Positions 53,785-63,712 of a DNA stretch of 64,000 bases are shown here, piece by piece. The stretch covers positions 23,167,001-23,231,000 of the forward strand of contig NC_133064.1 of the NCBI RefSeq assembly GCF_048771995.1, written 5' to 3'. The DNA is from Taeniopygia guttata. Taxonomy: Eukaryota > Chordata > Aves > Passeriformes > Estrildidae. Position 1 is the first letter of the stretch; each line of letters begins with the position of its first letter. Both the position numbers and the translations under genes were made by a program. The notes beneath the pieces are model-generated. The model saw only the letters and a program-made list of their open reading frames with translations. It did no database searches and had not been told where the DNA came from.

Positions 53785-55800
53785 TGTGAGAAATGCCAAT
53801 CACTTGGTTTTTAAATTTTTTAAAGTTTAATAATAATAAAATGGTTATTAAAATAGTAATACAATTAGAGTAATAAAATTTAGAGTTAGGACAATTACAA
53901 GACAATAAAAAGCAAAGAATTACGGACGTCTGGATGCTCTCAGACACTAAGTCACAAAAAGCATAGCTTGTGAACAAAGGAATCACCCTTAAACCAATAC
54001 ACTGTTGCACATTCATATATCCTTCATGGTTATGCACACATTCTATTTAAAATAAGAAACTCTGTCTGTTGTATGTCAACTCCTTCTTTTAATCCCCATG
54101 GTGTCTTCGAGTCTGAGTAAGGCCTGAAGAAATCAGCTTCTTCTGATAAGAAAATCACAAATTCTTCTTCTCTGGAAGACTTAGGTGTTCCTCGAAGCGA
54201 GTATCTCATTCCTAAAAAAAAAACCCCTTCACATACATAGTTTCTATTTCAACATTATGTTGTAACCTAAAACTATATTTAACACACTACTTAAGAGAAT
54301 TAATATATGTTATGGTTTGACACTGGCACAATGTTAGCGCTTTTATGAAAATGCAACCTATCAATTGAATGCTGTGAAATGCGATTGAGAGCAGAGCAAA
54401 GCAGGCCTAAGCTTAATAACAAAGGAAAAAAAACAAACAACTTTATTAAGCTACCACTACTACTATAAAAGAAAAAAGAAAGGAAAAAAAAACCCCACAC
54501 ACAAAATTCAAAATGAAAACCTTTCTAAATATTCCTCCTCCCACCACCCAACTCTAACAAACCACAGCAAGACACATTTGGGCTCTTAATCAAGTCTTCA
54601 CCCTTCCACATAATCAATACTGAGTCTATCAGGGGAGAGAGGAGTCTCCCTTGCACCATAGACCCCTAGGAAACACAGCTACCACCTCTTGTGTTTCCAT
54701 GTCACACATGGCACCGCCCAGACATACTGGCCAGTGTGACACTCTCCTCTCCATGTCACAGTGCTCTCACCACCGTGCATAGACAGAGACTGCTTATAGA
54801 TCTCCTTTAAGGATGCTTTGCCAAGTACCAACAGGAACAACAGTCTAGTGTCTCATTTTGAGACTACAGTCCCCCCCATTTTCCCCTGGAGCCGAGAGTC
54901 CAAGAACAGAGATCGTCTTGTCTTATTCTCTGAAGATGGAGGGCATCATCACACCCTCCTCAGCTTTTCTCTGTTCATTCCTGAAGTAGTAGTTGCTGAA
55001 CAAGTCTCTTAGCTCTCCATTACATCCCCCTAAAATACAGTCTCTCTTGGAGGAAGGATTAGTTCAGTCTATGGCTAACAAGAAGAGTCCAGCCAAAAGC
55101 CACTCCATCATCTCCCCCCAACCTTCTTTCCCTAACATCTGAAGTCCCAGGCTGTCTCTCTTTCCTTCAAATTGAAGAAGAATAATATTTCACAAAGCTT
55201 TCATTTCCCAGGAAAAGGTTAAAAGTCCCGGACTCCCCAGAAAGCTGAAATCTTGGCCCAGGACTCCGTCTCCCGTCTCCCATGCTGAACATCTTCCCCC
55301 CCCCCCCCTTCTCCTTCTCCTCTGCTGGCAAACTTCCAGGTGTCTGCAGGCTCTCTATCTCTTTCCCTCTAGGTTGAAGGGGAGGAAACAAAGACATCTC
55401 AGACATTCTCCACCCTTCTGTCCGCAGAAGCTGGCCTAGCTCAGTTCCCGATCCTTCACCCCCTGGCCTACCTCTGCAGGCCACATGGCTTTTCCCCCCC
55501 CCAGCTTGCTGCTGGGCAGGGGAGGTCTGCACCCTCCGAAGACCAGAACCAAAGAAAGCGAGTTTTCCTAGGAATTCTGTTTTTAACCCCTCTGTGTTCT
55601 CAAAGGAGTGTCCACCTTCAATTAGTTACCCCAAGTTTCAGTATCCAAACTTGACTCCTGACTAGATTGACCTCTTCCTTCCGAGAAAATTCTTTTCCTG
55701 TGTCAAACCACAACAATATAGCATAACTTTCTAACATTACACATATAATAGTCATTGTAACATTTGCAAAAAGCCAATCATAAAATATGCATTTTTCACA
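53785..55800 (-). mobile_element. 5' LTR of the outer gamma-like ERV, interrupted
   Basis: Matches 6843-7444 on both sides of the solo LTR at 54308-55715. Without the insertion about 600 bp. It abuts an exon-like sequence at 55801. Confidence 0.78.
54308..55715 (-). mobile_element. 1.4-kb solo LTR with 16-bp inverted ends, copy 3
   Basis: 1408 bp bracketed by a perfect ATATA duplication (54303-54307, 55716-55720). Ends TGTTATGGTTTGACAC and GTGTCAAACCACAACA. More diverged from copies 1 and 2 than they are from each other, by eye. Confidence 0.88.
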
Positions 55801-56056
55801 GCTGCAAACACATCTGGGATCCATTGGAGTCCTGTTTCTTCAGCCCAGGCTGCACTGAGCATCGGGGTCCACCCAACCCCCAGTTCGTCAGTCTTGTCTG
55901 CAAACACTTTGGGGTTCACCAGATATCGTAGCAAGGTGTCCCTGAACTGGTAATAATTAGCATAGACTCTGTTGAGAGTTTTTTGCAGGACAATGGACAT
56001 ATGCAACATATGCACAATCCAGCCTTCATAGACACTGAGTAGAAGGTCACAATGCC
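55801..56056 (-). pseudogene. Exon-like coding fragment, host gene unknown
   Basis: Minus strand. A pyrimidine-rich tract ending in CAAG at 56057-56060 resembles a splice acceptor. The 85 codons that follow are open and look like well-conserved globular protein (GHCDLLLSVYEGWIVHM, then NYYQFRDTLLRYL and WTPMLSAAWAEETGL), without the composition of retroviral genes. The reading runs directly into the LTR of the outer ERV at 55800, with GTGAAA at the junction. I do not recognise the gene. It may be a broken exon of a real gene, a processed fragment or part of a larger duplicated segment. Confidence 0.5.
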
Positions 56057-56107
56057 CTTGAAGGACACAAAAGGAGAAGAACATGCTCAACTCCAGACAG
56101 TTTAGGA

Positions 56108-56361
56108 TGTAAAGGCAGACAAGAAAACCGCAGCAAGACGCATGGAGAAGAAAAAAAAACTAAATTAACCAAAAGCTTAAAATGTGCACACAGAAGGATT
56201 TAACCAATCATGTATTAGCTTGAGGCCCATGAACAGTTAGGCCTAACCAATTATGTATTAGCCTGCGGTGCATGAACATTAGAATACAGTATAAATATAG
56301 CTTATTTCTTGCAATAAATCGGCTTCACTTGATCACATTGATCATGGCTTGATGTCCTGTT
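56108..56361 (+). mobile_element. LTR-like fragment
   Basis: TATAAATATAG at about 56290 and AATAAATCGG at about 56313 lie 20-30 bp apart, as in the U3/R part of a compact LTR. The TTAGGCCTAACCAAT/TGTATTAGC motif is repeated at about 56208 and 56250. Borders uncertain. Confidence 0.45.
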
Positions 56362-56690
56362 TCAGATCCTCTGCAAGACTCCATGTATTACAGAAGGCTG
56401 ATCAATAATAATCTTTATTAAGAAACTCATTGCTCTTTTATAGACAGTTATGATACAGGTGGACCTAATTGGTCCTCCAGTCCAAACACCATCACCATTG
56501 GCTAATTAAGAAACCACCCTTTAATAAACAACTCTTCATAACACAGTCCACATGTTCACAATACCAGGTGCTGCATGTTAAGATAAGAATTGTTTCTCAT
56601 TCTTTTCTGATCTTCTCTCAGACTTTCCCACCACGATGCCTGGGAAAGTTATCTGTTGCTCTCTGTGACCAGAGAGCTCCTGCCAGACAC
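56362..56690 (-). mobile_element. LTR-like block, minus orientation
   Basis: The minus strand shows a CCAAT box, TATAAAAGAGC (about 56445) and TTAATAAAGATT (about 56415) in LTR order, ending in GGATCTGAAACA at 56362. The other border is approximate and no target duplication was found. Confidence 0.5.
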
Positions 56691-57470
56691 AGTGAATTTG
56701 CTACAATGACAAAGTCAAAGAATAGTGAGAAGTAAAATAACCCCTTAAAAACACCTTCCCGCCCACCCCTCCCTCCTTCTCAGCTCTACCTCTTACCCCA
56801 GTGGTGCAAGGAGGCATGGAATGGGGGTTATGGTCAGTTCATCTCACAAGTACTAGCTTTCTGTCAACTGCTGCAGTGTGGGTCCATTCCACAGGCAGTA
56901 GTATCCCTCAAACTGCCGCAGGGTAGGTCACTCTTCCACTAGGGGCAGTCCTTCAAGGACAGGCTGCTCCAGCATGGGAGCAGGGCCCCTCTCTCCAATG
57001 GGTCTCCCACAAGATCACAGCCTCCTCTAGGTATCCAGCTGCTCCAGCATGGAGCCCCTCCACAGGCTGCACGTGGATCTCTTCATCCCCGTGGACCTCC
57101 ATAGGTGGCAGGGGGACAGTCTGCATCATTGTGGTCTTCACCATGGCCTGCAGAGGAATCTTGACTCCAGTGCCTGGAGCACCTCTCTCCCCTCCTTCTC
57201 TAGTGACCTTGGTGTCTGCATAGTTGTTTCTCCTCACATATTCTCACCCCATTCTTCTCTAGTCACAATTAAAACTGTACCACAAACTTTGTTTTGATTT
57301 CTTCTTAAATATGTCATCACAGAGCTGTTACCATCATCTCTAACTGGCCCAGCCTTGGCCAGCGGCATGTCCATCCTCAGAGCCATCAGGGATTGGCTCT
57401 GCTGGACGTGGTGTAAGCTTCTTGCAGCTTCTCACAGAAGCCACCTCTGTGGCCCCCTGATGCTAAAATG
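56691..57470 (-). mobile_element. Truncated ERV-L-type LTR (relative of 2054-4549)
   Basis: Matches 2250-2290 and 3685-4510 across the empty site of the nested LTR, including GAGAAGTAAAATAA and the GGCCCAGCCTTGGCCAG and CATCAGGGATTGGCTCTG blocks. Both ends are missing. Confidence 0.8.
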
Positions 57471-57629
57471 ATTTTTTGCTTTTATATTTCCTTCATATAT
57501 ATTCGTAGTTCTGTAGACTATTGTTGTATAGTTATATAGTTCCTAGCTAACTCTAGTACTTTTCCTACCCTGATAGACAAAGACAAAATGCATTCCAAAG
57601 GCCCCAACCCTATCTTACTTTTTCCTGGG

Positions 57630-58316
57630 TGCCAGAGTTCACCCCTAGGTCAGGGGTGGCTCCGTGTGGTGGAAAAGTCTCTCCTCCAACCCGTGCTTTC
57701 AAAGAAAGACTCAGTGGTCTTCAGTCGTCCAGTCTCAAGGTAGTTTATTGCATGTTATCTAAAAGATTTTCTTCTTGAGCTGCTGCGGTCTGCTCAGCAG
57801 CTCAGGCAAAGGCACACACACCCCCTGACATCCTCTCTGACTCCAGTCTTCTTCTTCTCTCCCCTCGCCCAGGGCTGGTGCTATCTTTTATATGATACAT
57901 TACGTGTTAAATGCTTATAGTTTTTCCACAATGCCCATTACCTATATTAAATGGTGCTTCTCTACTCTAAACCAATCTGTCAGTGCCAACATCACCAAGA
58001 ACATGGAGGTAAGGAAGAAGAAAGAGGGAGGACAGGGCAGGCCCAAATCCCTCCATCTTAAAACTTCTGACCCCCATGTACAAGACCTAAAACCCCCCTG
58101 TACAGCACTCAAAAATTCTTCCCTTTACTTTGTGACTACTTCTACTATAATATCTAAACTTTTGTGACTTCTTGTTCTTCCTGAAAGGTTGGTAAATCGT
58201 TCCATGGTTCAAATCCAAAATCACAGCTGTTTCCAGCTGCCTGCCAGGGTCTCAAATGCTTCTGACCTGGACCAGGAAGCTCCAAACATGTCTGAGGGAC
58301 ATTTTGAGTTCCAACA
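57630..58316 (-). mobile_element. LTR related to ERV 'a'
   Basis: The minus strand starts TGTTGGAACTCAAAATGTC and keeps the layout of the ERV 'a' LTR, sharing the CATCACCAAGAACATGGAGG block and the terminal 100 bp. Clearly diverged, so an older relative. Confidence 0.78.
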
Positions 58317-58389
58317 TCTCCCCCTTCTATTTGCACCAAAAAAACCTGCTTTGCCACTTTGTTCATGATCCGTCAAATGCATGGAAAAA
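58317..58389 (-). pseudogene. Polypurine tract and env tail of an ERV 'a' relative
   Basis: 73 bp matching 15203-15275 of ERV 'a' (purine tract on the minus strand, then the end of TM). Cut off by the ERV-L LTR at 58390. Confidence 0.65.
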
Positions 58390-59072
58390 TGTCCTAGGGT
58401 GACTGTTATGGTGCTTGTATCTCCAGTCGTGTGCTCTGTTTACGTTTGATATTATGTTCTGTGCTTTCAGAACTGACTCTGAAAGTGAAGGTTTGTTTTG
58501 CCGTGTTATCATCTGGTTCATCTCCCCCCATGGTCTGCTGTCTAAAAAGGCTAGGGCTGGCTGGCTTGCTTTGCTTTGCTTGCTTGCTTGGCTTGCTTGC
58601 TTTGCTTGCTTGCTTGCTTGGCTTGCTTGCTTTGCCTGCTTTCTTGCTTTGCTTCCTAGTTAGGTTAAGCAGTCCAATTCTTTCCCTGGACTGTTGTTTT
58701 TTTTCCTTTCCTCTTTCTGAATATCATTCAACCTGCTCTGGACTGGGATCTGGGAAACACCAAGGAACACCAGGAGCCTGCATTTGGTGATCTGCAGCAG
58801 CCATCCCCAGCGTCCAGACCCGGGCGACCACTCCCAGGAAAGACCTTCTGGATTTGTTCAGCTCTTCAGAGGGGTGAAAGAGTTTTGTTGTCATCTTGTG
58901 TTGTTAATTGTTTTGGTGCTGGGGAGTGCTTTGTTGTTGAATAAACAGGTTCTTTTCCACTTCCCTCTCAGAGGAAATTTTTCCCTGAACCAGGTGGGTG
59001 GGGAGGGGCCGTGGGGGTTTCCTGGGGGCTCCTTTCAGGGGGTTTTCCCCAAATTTGCCCTAAACTAGGACA
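58390..59072 (+). mobile_element. 5' LTR of the ERV-L
   Basis: 683 bp, TGTCCTAGGGTG to CTAGGACA. AATAAA lies at about 58939. Contains a GCTTGCTT-type simple repeat (58555-58660) common to the family. Confidence 0.92.
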
Positions 59073-59079
59073 AATATTT

Positions 59080-59097
59080 TGGCGCCCAACTCGGGGC
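59080..59097 (+). promoter_or_regulatory. Primer binding site of the ERV-L, tRNA-Lys-like
   Basis: TGGCGCCCAACTCGGGGC lies 7 bp after the LTR. It matches the tRNA-Lys(CUU) 3' end except at two or three central bases. ERV-L was named for a leucine primer, so this is a different primer choice. Confidence 0.75.
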
Positions 59098-59158
59098 TCG
59101 AGAGAGTGGAAAAAACCCTGTTGTAATCATATTTTTGTTCCAATTATTTTGTGTGGGT

Positions 59159-61174
59159 ATGGAGCAGTTACTGGTTATGTTGTTTGAATTAATATTGTCT
59201 CTTGGGGTGAAGGCCTGCATGTGTCTCTGGTCCCTAGGGGTTTTTCAGATCTTAATCCCCCTGTGGTCCCTAGGTTTATTTTTTTATCCAGGAATAGCTC
59301 CGGTATTGTCCCTAATACATAGGTTTTGCAGTAGAAGGGCATTGACCAGAATATCCATCGTGCTGTGCTGGGGTGTAATAGCTTCCAGAGGGTTTATAAA
59401 GGTGCTGAGGTCTGTTCCTGGAATGTATGGTTTATGGTTATGGTTGTACAGCCAGTTTGTTAGAGGGGAAGTAGGGGATGAGGCTTTTCAGCCTTTGCTT
59501 TCCTTCTTCTCCTCTGAATTTGTTACCTCCCTATTAGAGAATGTTCAGTTTCCCCTGACTGTTAAGGAGACCATCTTCCTGGTGTTTAATCTAGTAAGCT
59601 TTCTCTATACAGTCTGCAGTCTCGCTAGAATGAGGGCTGAGATTTCTAGAGGGGCTGATGAGACCTCTGACCCAGGAGTAGACCCAGGTGTGAGAAATCC
59701 TGAGTGGTGTGGGAAATGGGAGGATATGGGCCAAATCTTAAAGGAATTTTCTGACCCTATAGCCTGGGACTTTCCAAGTGAACAAATTCAGAATCCGGCT
59801 GAGGTGGCGAAGTACCTGAAAGAGAAGTGCCATGATAACTCTAAGGAGAAAAAAATCATTGCAGTGAGCTGGGCCCTGGCATATGCTTATCGCACCCTGC
59901 TAGATACTGTAGGGCAGCAGACAGAGGAAGGGGGGCAGGGAGATAAATCAGCAGCTATCCCAGTCACTCAGGCTGCAGCCAACACCCCCGGCTCAAAGCT
60001 AGCAGCTAAACCAGACTCAGCAGCCAAGCCTCAACCAATGGCTGTTGCTACTAGCACAAGAAGTGGGAAGCGCACAGAAAAGACCAATCGACCAGTGGAT
60101 GATGACGATGATGATGATAATGCAGGAGAGGGACCCTCAATGCCTGCTGACATAAAATCAGAAGTCAAAGCAACTGGTACAAGATCAGAGGCCAATATTG
60201 AGTCCTTTTCCCTAAAGGACCTTCATGGCCTGAGGAAGGATTATACCCGACGACCTGATGAGTCTGTAATTAGTTGGTTGGTCCGTCTTTGGGATGCTGC
60301 AGGCGAGGCTACAATTCTGGATCGTACTGAGGCAAGACATTTGGGATCCCTGTCACATGATCCTGTTATTGATCAAGGAATGATGAGGGGGGCTAACCCT
60401 CACAGCCTCTGGGCACGGGTTCTGGAAAGTGTAGCACAAAGATACCTGTGTGCAGATGATCTTTATATGCAGCAAACCCAGTGGAAGACTATAGAACAAA
60501 AAATCCAACGTCTGAGAGAAATGGCAGTGGCAGAGATTATCTTCTCAGATGAAATAACAACTAGGAATCCAGACTTGGTACCATGTACATCTGTGATGTG
60601 GCGAAAACTTGTACGGCTTGGGCCACATGACTACGCTTCTGCCTTAGCAATAATGAAGCAAGATGAGAGGGATGAGACCGTGCTCGAAATGGCAAGGAAA
60701 CTCCGAGCATATGCAGATGCTGTACATGGCCCAACCCATGCCAGAATTGCAGCAGTGGAAACACGTCTGCAGAAATTAGAAGATAAGATAGAGGAGAATC
60801 ATAAGAGACTCAGGGAGGAGATAAAGGAGGACCTTCTCCAAATCTCAGCAGTACAGATCAGAGGTTCTGGTATCCAACGTAGACGTTCCTCAGATGGTGA
60901 GAGAAGGTACACCCCACGAACTGAGCTGTGGTTCTTCCTGCGCGATTGCGGAGAAAACATGAGGAAATGGGATGGAAAACCTACTGGTGCTCTGGCACAA
61001 CGGGTGCATGAATTGAAGGAAGGTAAGACTCAGAGAGGAAGTGCCACCAAACGGAGAGCAGCTCCAGTTGCCCGTAGCCAAACTGCCAGGCATGATGATG
61101 ATGATGACATGTCTGATCCCCTTGAAGGAACCTCCAAGACATACGCCCAAGGCAAGAAGGATAACCAGGCTTAG
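59159..61174 (+). CDS. gag: ERV-L Gag polyprotein, open reading frame
   Basis: 671 codons from ATG 59159 to TAG 61172-61174, with no internal lesion. The start is the first ATG in frame; the few open codons before it begin with TTG. The N-terminus is unusually hydrophobic, with several membrane-like segments in the first 80 residues and another at about 130-155. Then come an acidic matrix-like part, a Pro/Ala-rich linker with a run of eight aspartates, a capsid-like helical domain (about residues 340-520), a charged coiled coil (HARIAAVETRLQKLEDKIEE) and a basic tail ending in a second acidic run. No Cys-His zinc knuckle, as in other ERV-L. Pol continues in the same frame after the single TAG. 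Confidence 0.85.
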   Translation: MEQLLVMLFELILSLGVKACMCLWSLGVFQILIPLWSLGLFFYPGIAPVLSLIHRFCSRRALTRISIVLCWGVIASRGFIKVLRSVPGMYGLWLWLYSQFVRGEVGDEAFQPLLSFFSSEFVTSLLENVQFPLTVKETIFLVFNLVSFLYTVCSLARMRAEISRGADETSDPGVDPGVRNPEWCGKWEDMGQILKEFSDPIAWDFPSEQIQNPAEVAKYLKEKCHDNSKEKKIIAVSWALAYAYRTLLDTVGQQTEEGGQGDKSAAIPVTQAAANTPGSKLAAKPDSAAKPQPMAVATSTRSGKRTEKTNRPVDDDDDDDNAGEGPSMPADIKSEVKATGTRSEANIESFSLKDLHGLRKDYTRRPDESVISWLVRLWDAAGEATILDRTEARHLGSLSHDPVIDQGMMRGANPHSLWARVLESVAQRYLCADDLYMQQTQWKTIEQKIQRLREMAVAEIIFSDEITTRNPDLVPCTSVMWRKLVRLGPHDYASALAIMKQDERDETVLEMARKLRAYADAVHGPTHARIAAVETRLQKLEDKIEENHKRLREEIKEDLLQISAVQIRGSGIQRRRSSDGERRYTPRTELWFFLRDCGENMRKWDGKPTGALAQRVHELKEGKTQRGSATKRRAAPVARSQTARHDDDDDMSDPLEGTSKTYAQGKKDNQA

Positions 61175-63712
61175 AGGAGCCCTGTCTCTAGCCAGGTAGA
61201 GGCGAGGAAAAACCGTGTTTTCTGGACTGTGTGGATTCGCTGGCCTGGCACATCGGAACCACAAAGATATAAGGCTTTGGTTGATACTGGTGCACAATGC
61301 ACGTTAATTCCATCGAGACACGTAGGGGCAGAATCTGTCTCTATCGCCGGTGTGACAGGTGGATCACAGGACTTTACCGTGGTGGAAGCTGATGTAAGTC
61401 TGACAGGAAATGAGTGGAAGAAACACCCTATTGTGACTGGCCCAGAGGCCCCATGTATTTTGGGCATAGATTACCTTCGAAGGGGATATTTTAAAGACCC
61501 AAAGGGACTCAGGTGGGCATTTGGGATAGCAGCTATAGCAACAGAGGGCATCCAGCAACTGAACACTTTGCCTGGACTGTCTGAGAATCCAACTACAGTA
61601 GGACTTTTGAAGGGAGAAGAACAAAAGGTACCAGTTGCCACTTCAACAGTGCATCGTCGACAGTACAGAACAACTCGAGATGCTGTGGTTCCCATCCATA
61701 AGATGATCCAAGAGCTGGAGAGCCAAGGGGTGGTCAGCAAAACCCACTCACCCTTCAACAGCCCCATTTGGCCTGTGCGTAAATCTGAAGGAGAATGGAG
61801 ATTGACTGTGGACTACCGTGCATTGAATGAAGTGACTCCACCACTGAGCGCTGCTGTGCCAGACATGCTGGAACTCCAGTACGAGCTGGAGTCCAAGGCA
61901 GCGAAGTGGTACGCCACTATTGATATTGCCAATGCATTTTTCTCCATTCCTCTGGCAGCAGAATGCAGGCCTCAGTTTGCCTTTACATGGAGGGGAGTGC
62001 AGTATACCTGGAACCGACTGCCCCAGGGGTGGAAGCACAGTCCTACCATCTGCCATGGACTGATCCAGACTGTACTAGAAAAGGGTGAGGCTCCAGAACA
62101 TCTACAATATATTGATGATATCATTGTGTGGGGGAACACAGCAGCAGAAGTGTTTGAGAAAGGAGAGAAAATCATCCGAATCCTCCTGGAAGCTGGTTTC
62201 GCCATCAAGAAGAGTAAAGTGAAGGGACCTGCTCGAGAGATCCAGTTCTTGGGAGTGAAGTGGCAAGATGGACGGCGTCAGATTCCTACAGATGTCATCA
62301 ACAAGATCACAGCCATGTCCCCACCAACCAACAAGAAAGAGACACAAGCTTTCTTAGGCGCCATCGGTTTTTGGAGAATGCACATTCCTGAGTACAGTCA
62401 GATCGTGAGTCCCCTCTACCTGGTCACCCGCAAGAAGAATGATTTCTGCTGGGGCCCTGAGCAGCAGCAAGCTTTCACCCAAATAAAGCAGAAAATTGCT
62501 CATGCAGTAGCCCTTGGCCCAGTCAGGACTGGACCAGATGTGAAGAACGTGCTCTACTCTGCAGCCGGGAACCATGGTCTGTCCTGGAGCCTTTGGCAGA
62601 AGGTGCCTGATGAGACTCGGGGCCGACCACTGGGATTTTGGAGTCGGAGCTACAGAGGGTCTGAAGCCAACTACACCCCAACAGAGAAGGAAATCTTGGC
62701 CACCTACGAGGGAGTCCAGGCCGCCTCAGAGGTGATTGGTACAGAAGCACAACTCCTCCTGGCACCCCGACTACCGGTGCTGGGGTGGATGTTCAGAGGA
62801 AAGGTTCCCTCCACCCACCATGCCACCAGTGCTACATGGAGCAAGTGGATTGCTCTCATCACGCAGCGTGCCCATATTGGTAAGCTGAATCGCCCTGGGA
62901 TTTTGGAAGTAATTACAAATTGGCCCGAGGGTGAAAGTTTTGGTGTCGCAGATGAAGAAGAAGAACCAGTGACACGGGCTGAAGAAGCTCCACCATACAA
63001 CCAACTGCCAGCAGAGGAAACACGCTATGCTCTCTTCACTGACGGTTCCTGTCGCATCGTAGGGATGAATCGGAAGTGGAAAGCAGCTGTATGGAGTCCC
63101 ACACGACGGGTTGCAGAGGCCACTGAAGGAGAAGGTGGATCAAGCCAGTTTGCTGAACTCAAAGCCGTTCAACTGGCCCTAGACATTGCAGAAAGGGAGA
63201 AGTGGCCAAAGCTCTACCTCTACACTGATTCATGGATGGTAGCCAATGCTCTGTGGGGGTGGCTAGAGAGGTGGAAAGAAGCTAACTGGCAGCGTAGAGG
63301 AAAACCAATTTGGGCTGCTGAAGAGTGGAAAGATATCGCTACCCGGGTAGAGAAGCTACCTGTGAAGGTTCGCCATGTAGATGCCCATGTCCCCAGAAGC
63401 AGAGCTAATGAAGAGCAGCAAAACAATCAGCAGGTAGATCAGGCTGCGAAGATAGGGGTATCAAAGATAGACCTCGACTGGGAACACAAGGGAGAGTTGT
63501 TCCTAGCACGATGGGCCCATGATGCCTCAGGCCATCAGGGTAGAGATGCCACTTATAAGTGGGCACGAGACCGAGGGGTGGATCTAACCATGGACAGTAT
63601 TTCTCAGGTTATCCATGACTGTGAGACATGCGCTACCATCAAACAGGCCAAGCGGGTGAAGCCCCTGTGGTATGGTGGGCGGTGGTCCAAGTACAAGTAT
63701 GGGGAGGCCTAG
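61175..63712 (+). CDS. pol: ERV-L Pol polyprotein (protease, RT, RNase H, integrase start), premature stop
   Basis: In frame with gag after one TAG; the first Met is internal, so Pol was probably made as a Gag-Pol fusion. Protease: ALVDTGAQCTL with DTG at 61283-61291. RT: WRLTVDYRALN, TIDIANAFFSIPL, LPQGWKHSP and the catalytic YIDD at 62108-62119. RNase H: LFTDGSC (Asp at 63041), the Glu in SSQFAELKAV, YTDSWMVAN. Integrase zinc domain: HDASGHQG and CETCATIKQ. A TAG at 63710-63712 replaces the Trp codon kept in the older copy near 4610. This is the only lesion seen in pol. Confidence 0.88.
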   Translation, partial: RSPVSSQVEARKNRVFWTVWIRWPGTSEPQRYKALVDTGAQCTLIPSRHVGAESVSIAGVTGGSQDFTVVEADVSLTGNEWKKHPIVTGPEAPCILGIDYLRRGYFKDPKGLRWAFGIAAIATEGIQQLNTLPGLSENPTTVGLLKGEEQKVPVATSTVHRRQYRTTRDAVVPIHKMIQELESQGVVSKTHSPFNSPIWPVRKSEGEWRLTVDYRALNEVTPPLSAAVPDMLELQYELESKAAKWYATIDIANAFFSIPLAAECRPQFAFTWRGVQYTWNRLPQGWKHSPTICHGLIQTVLEKGEAPEHLQYIDDIIVWGNTAAEVFEKGEKIIRILLEAGFAIKKSKVKGPAREIQFLGVKWQDGRRQIPTDVINKITAMSPPTNKKETQAFLGAIGFWRMHIPEYSQIVSPLYLVTRKKNDFCWGPEQQQAFTQIKQKIAHAVALGPVRTGPDVKNVLYSAAGNHGLSWSLWQKVPDETRGRPLGFWSRSYRGSEANYTPTEKEILATYEGVQAASEVIGTEAQLLLAPRLPVLGWMFRGKVPSTHHATSATWSKWIALITQRAHIGKLNRPGILEVITNWPEGESFGVADEEEEPVTRAEEAPPYNQLPAEETRYALFTDGSCRIVGMNRKWKAAVWSPTRRVAEATEGEGGSSQFAELKAVQLALDIAEREKWPKLYLYTDSWMVANALWGWLERWKEANWQRRGKPIWAAEEWKDIATRVEKLPVKVRHVDAHVPRSRANEEQQNNQQVDQAAKIGVSKIDLDWEHKGELFLARWAHDASGHQGRDATYKWARDRGVDLTMDSISQVIHDCETCATIKQAKRVKPLWYGGRWSKYKYGEA

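Larger units (their letters stand above)
6843..55800 (-). mobile_element. Outermost gamma-like ERV with tRNA-iMet primer site (composite, hypothesis)
   Basis: Two related LTRs in the same minus orientation lie at 6843-7444 and 53785-55800, and a perfect tRNA-iMet primer site lies at 53763-53780 just inside the right one. Reading right to left the order is LTR, primer site, leader, [plus-strand ERV insertion], gag-protease remnant (11989-11065), env remnant (9190-7600), LTR, as in a retrovirus. Against a simple single element: there is no matching target duplication outside the two LTRs, a foreign-looking 1.6 kb replaces pol, and an RNase H/integrase fragment lies on the wrong side (51750-52190). 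It may be one rearranged provirus or two related ones. Confidence 0.5.

Noticed and set aside
6839..55804. Target duplication for the outer ERV
   Set aside because: The 4-6 bases outside 6843 and 55800 do not agree, so the single-provirus reading is kept only as a hypothesis.
59135..59158. Upstream start for ERV-L gag at 59135
   Set aside because: The codon there is TTG; the first ATG in frame is 59159.
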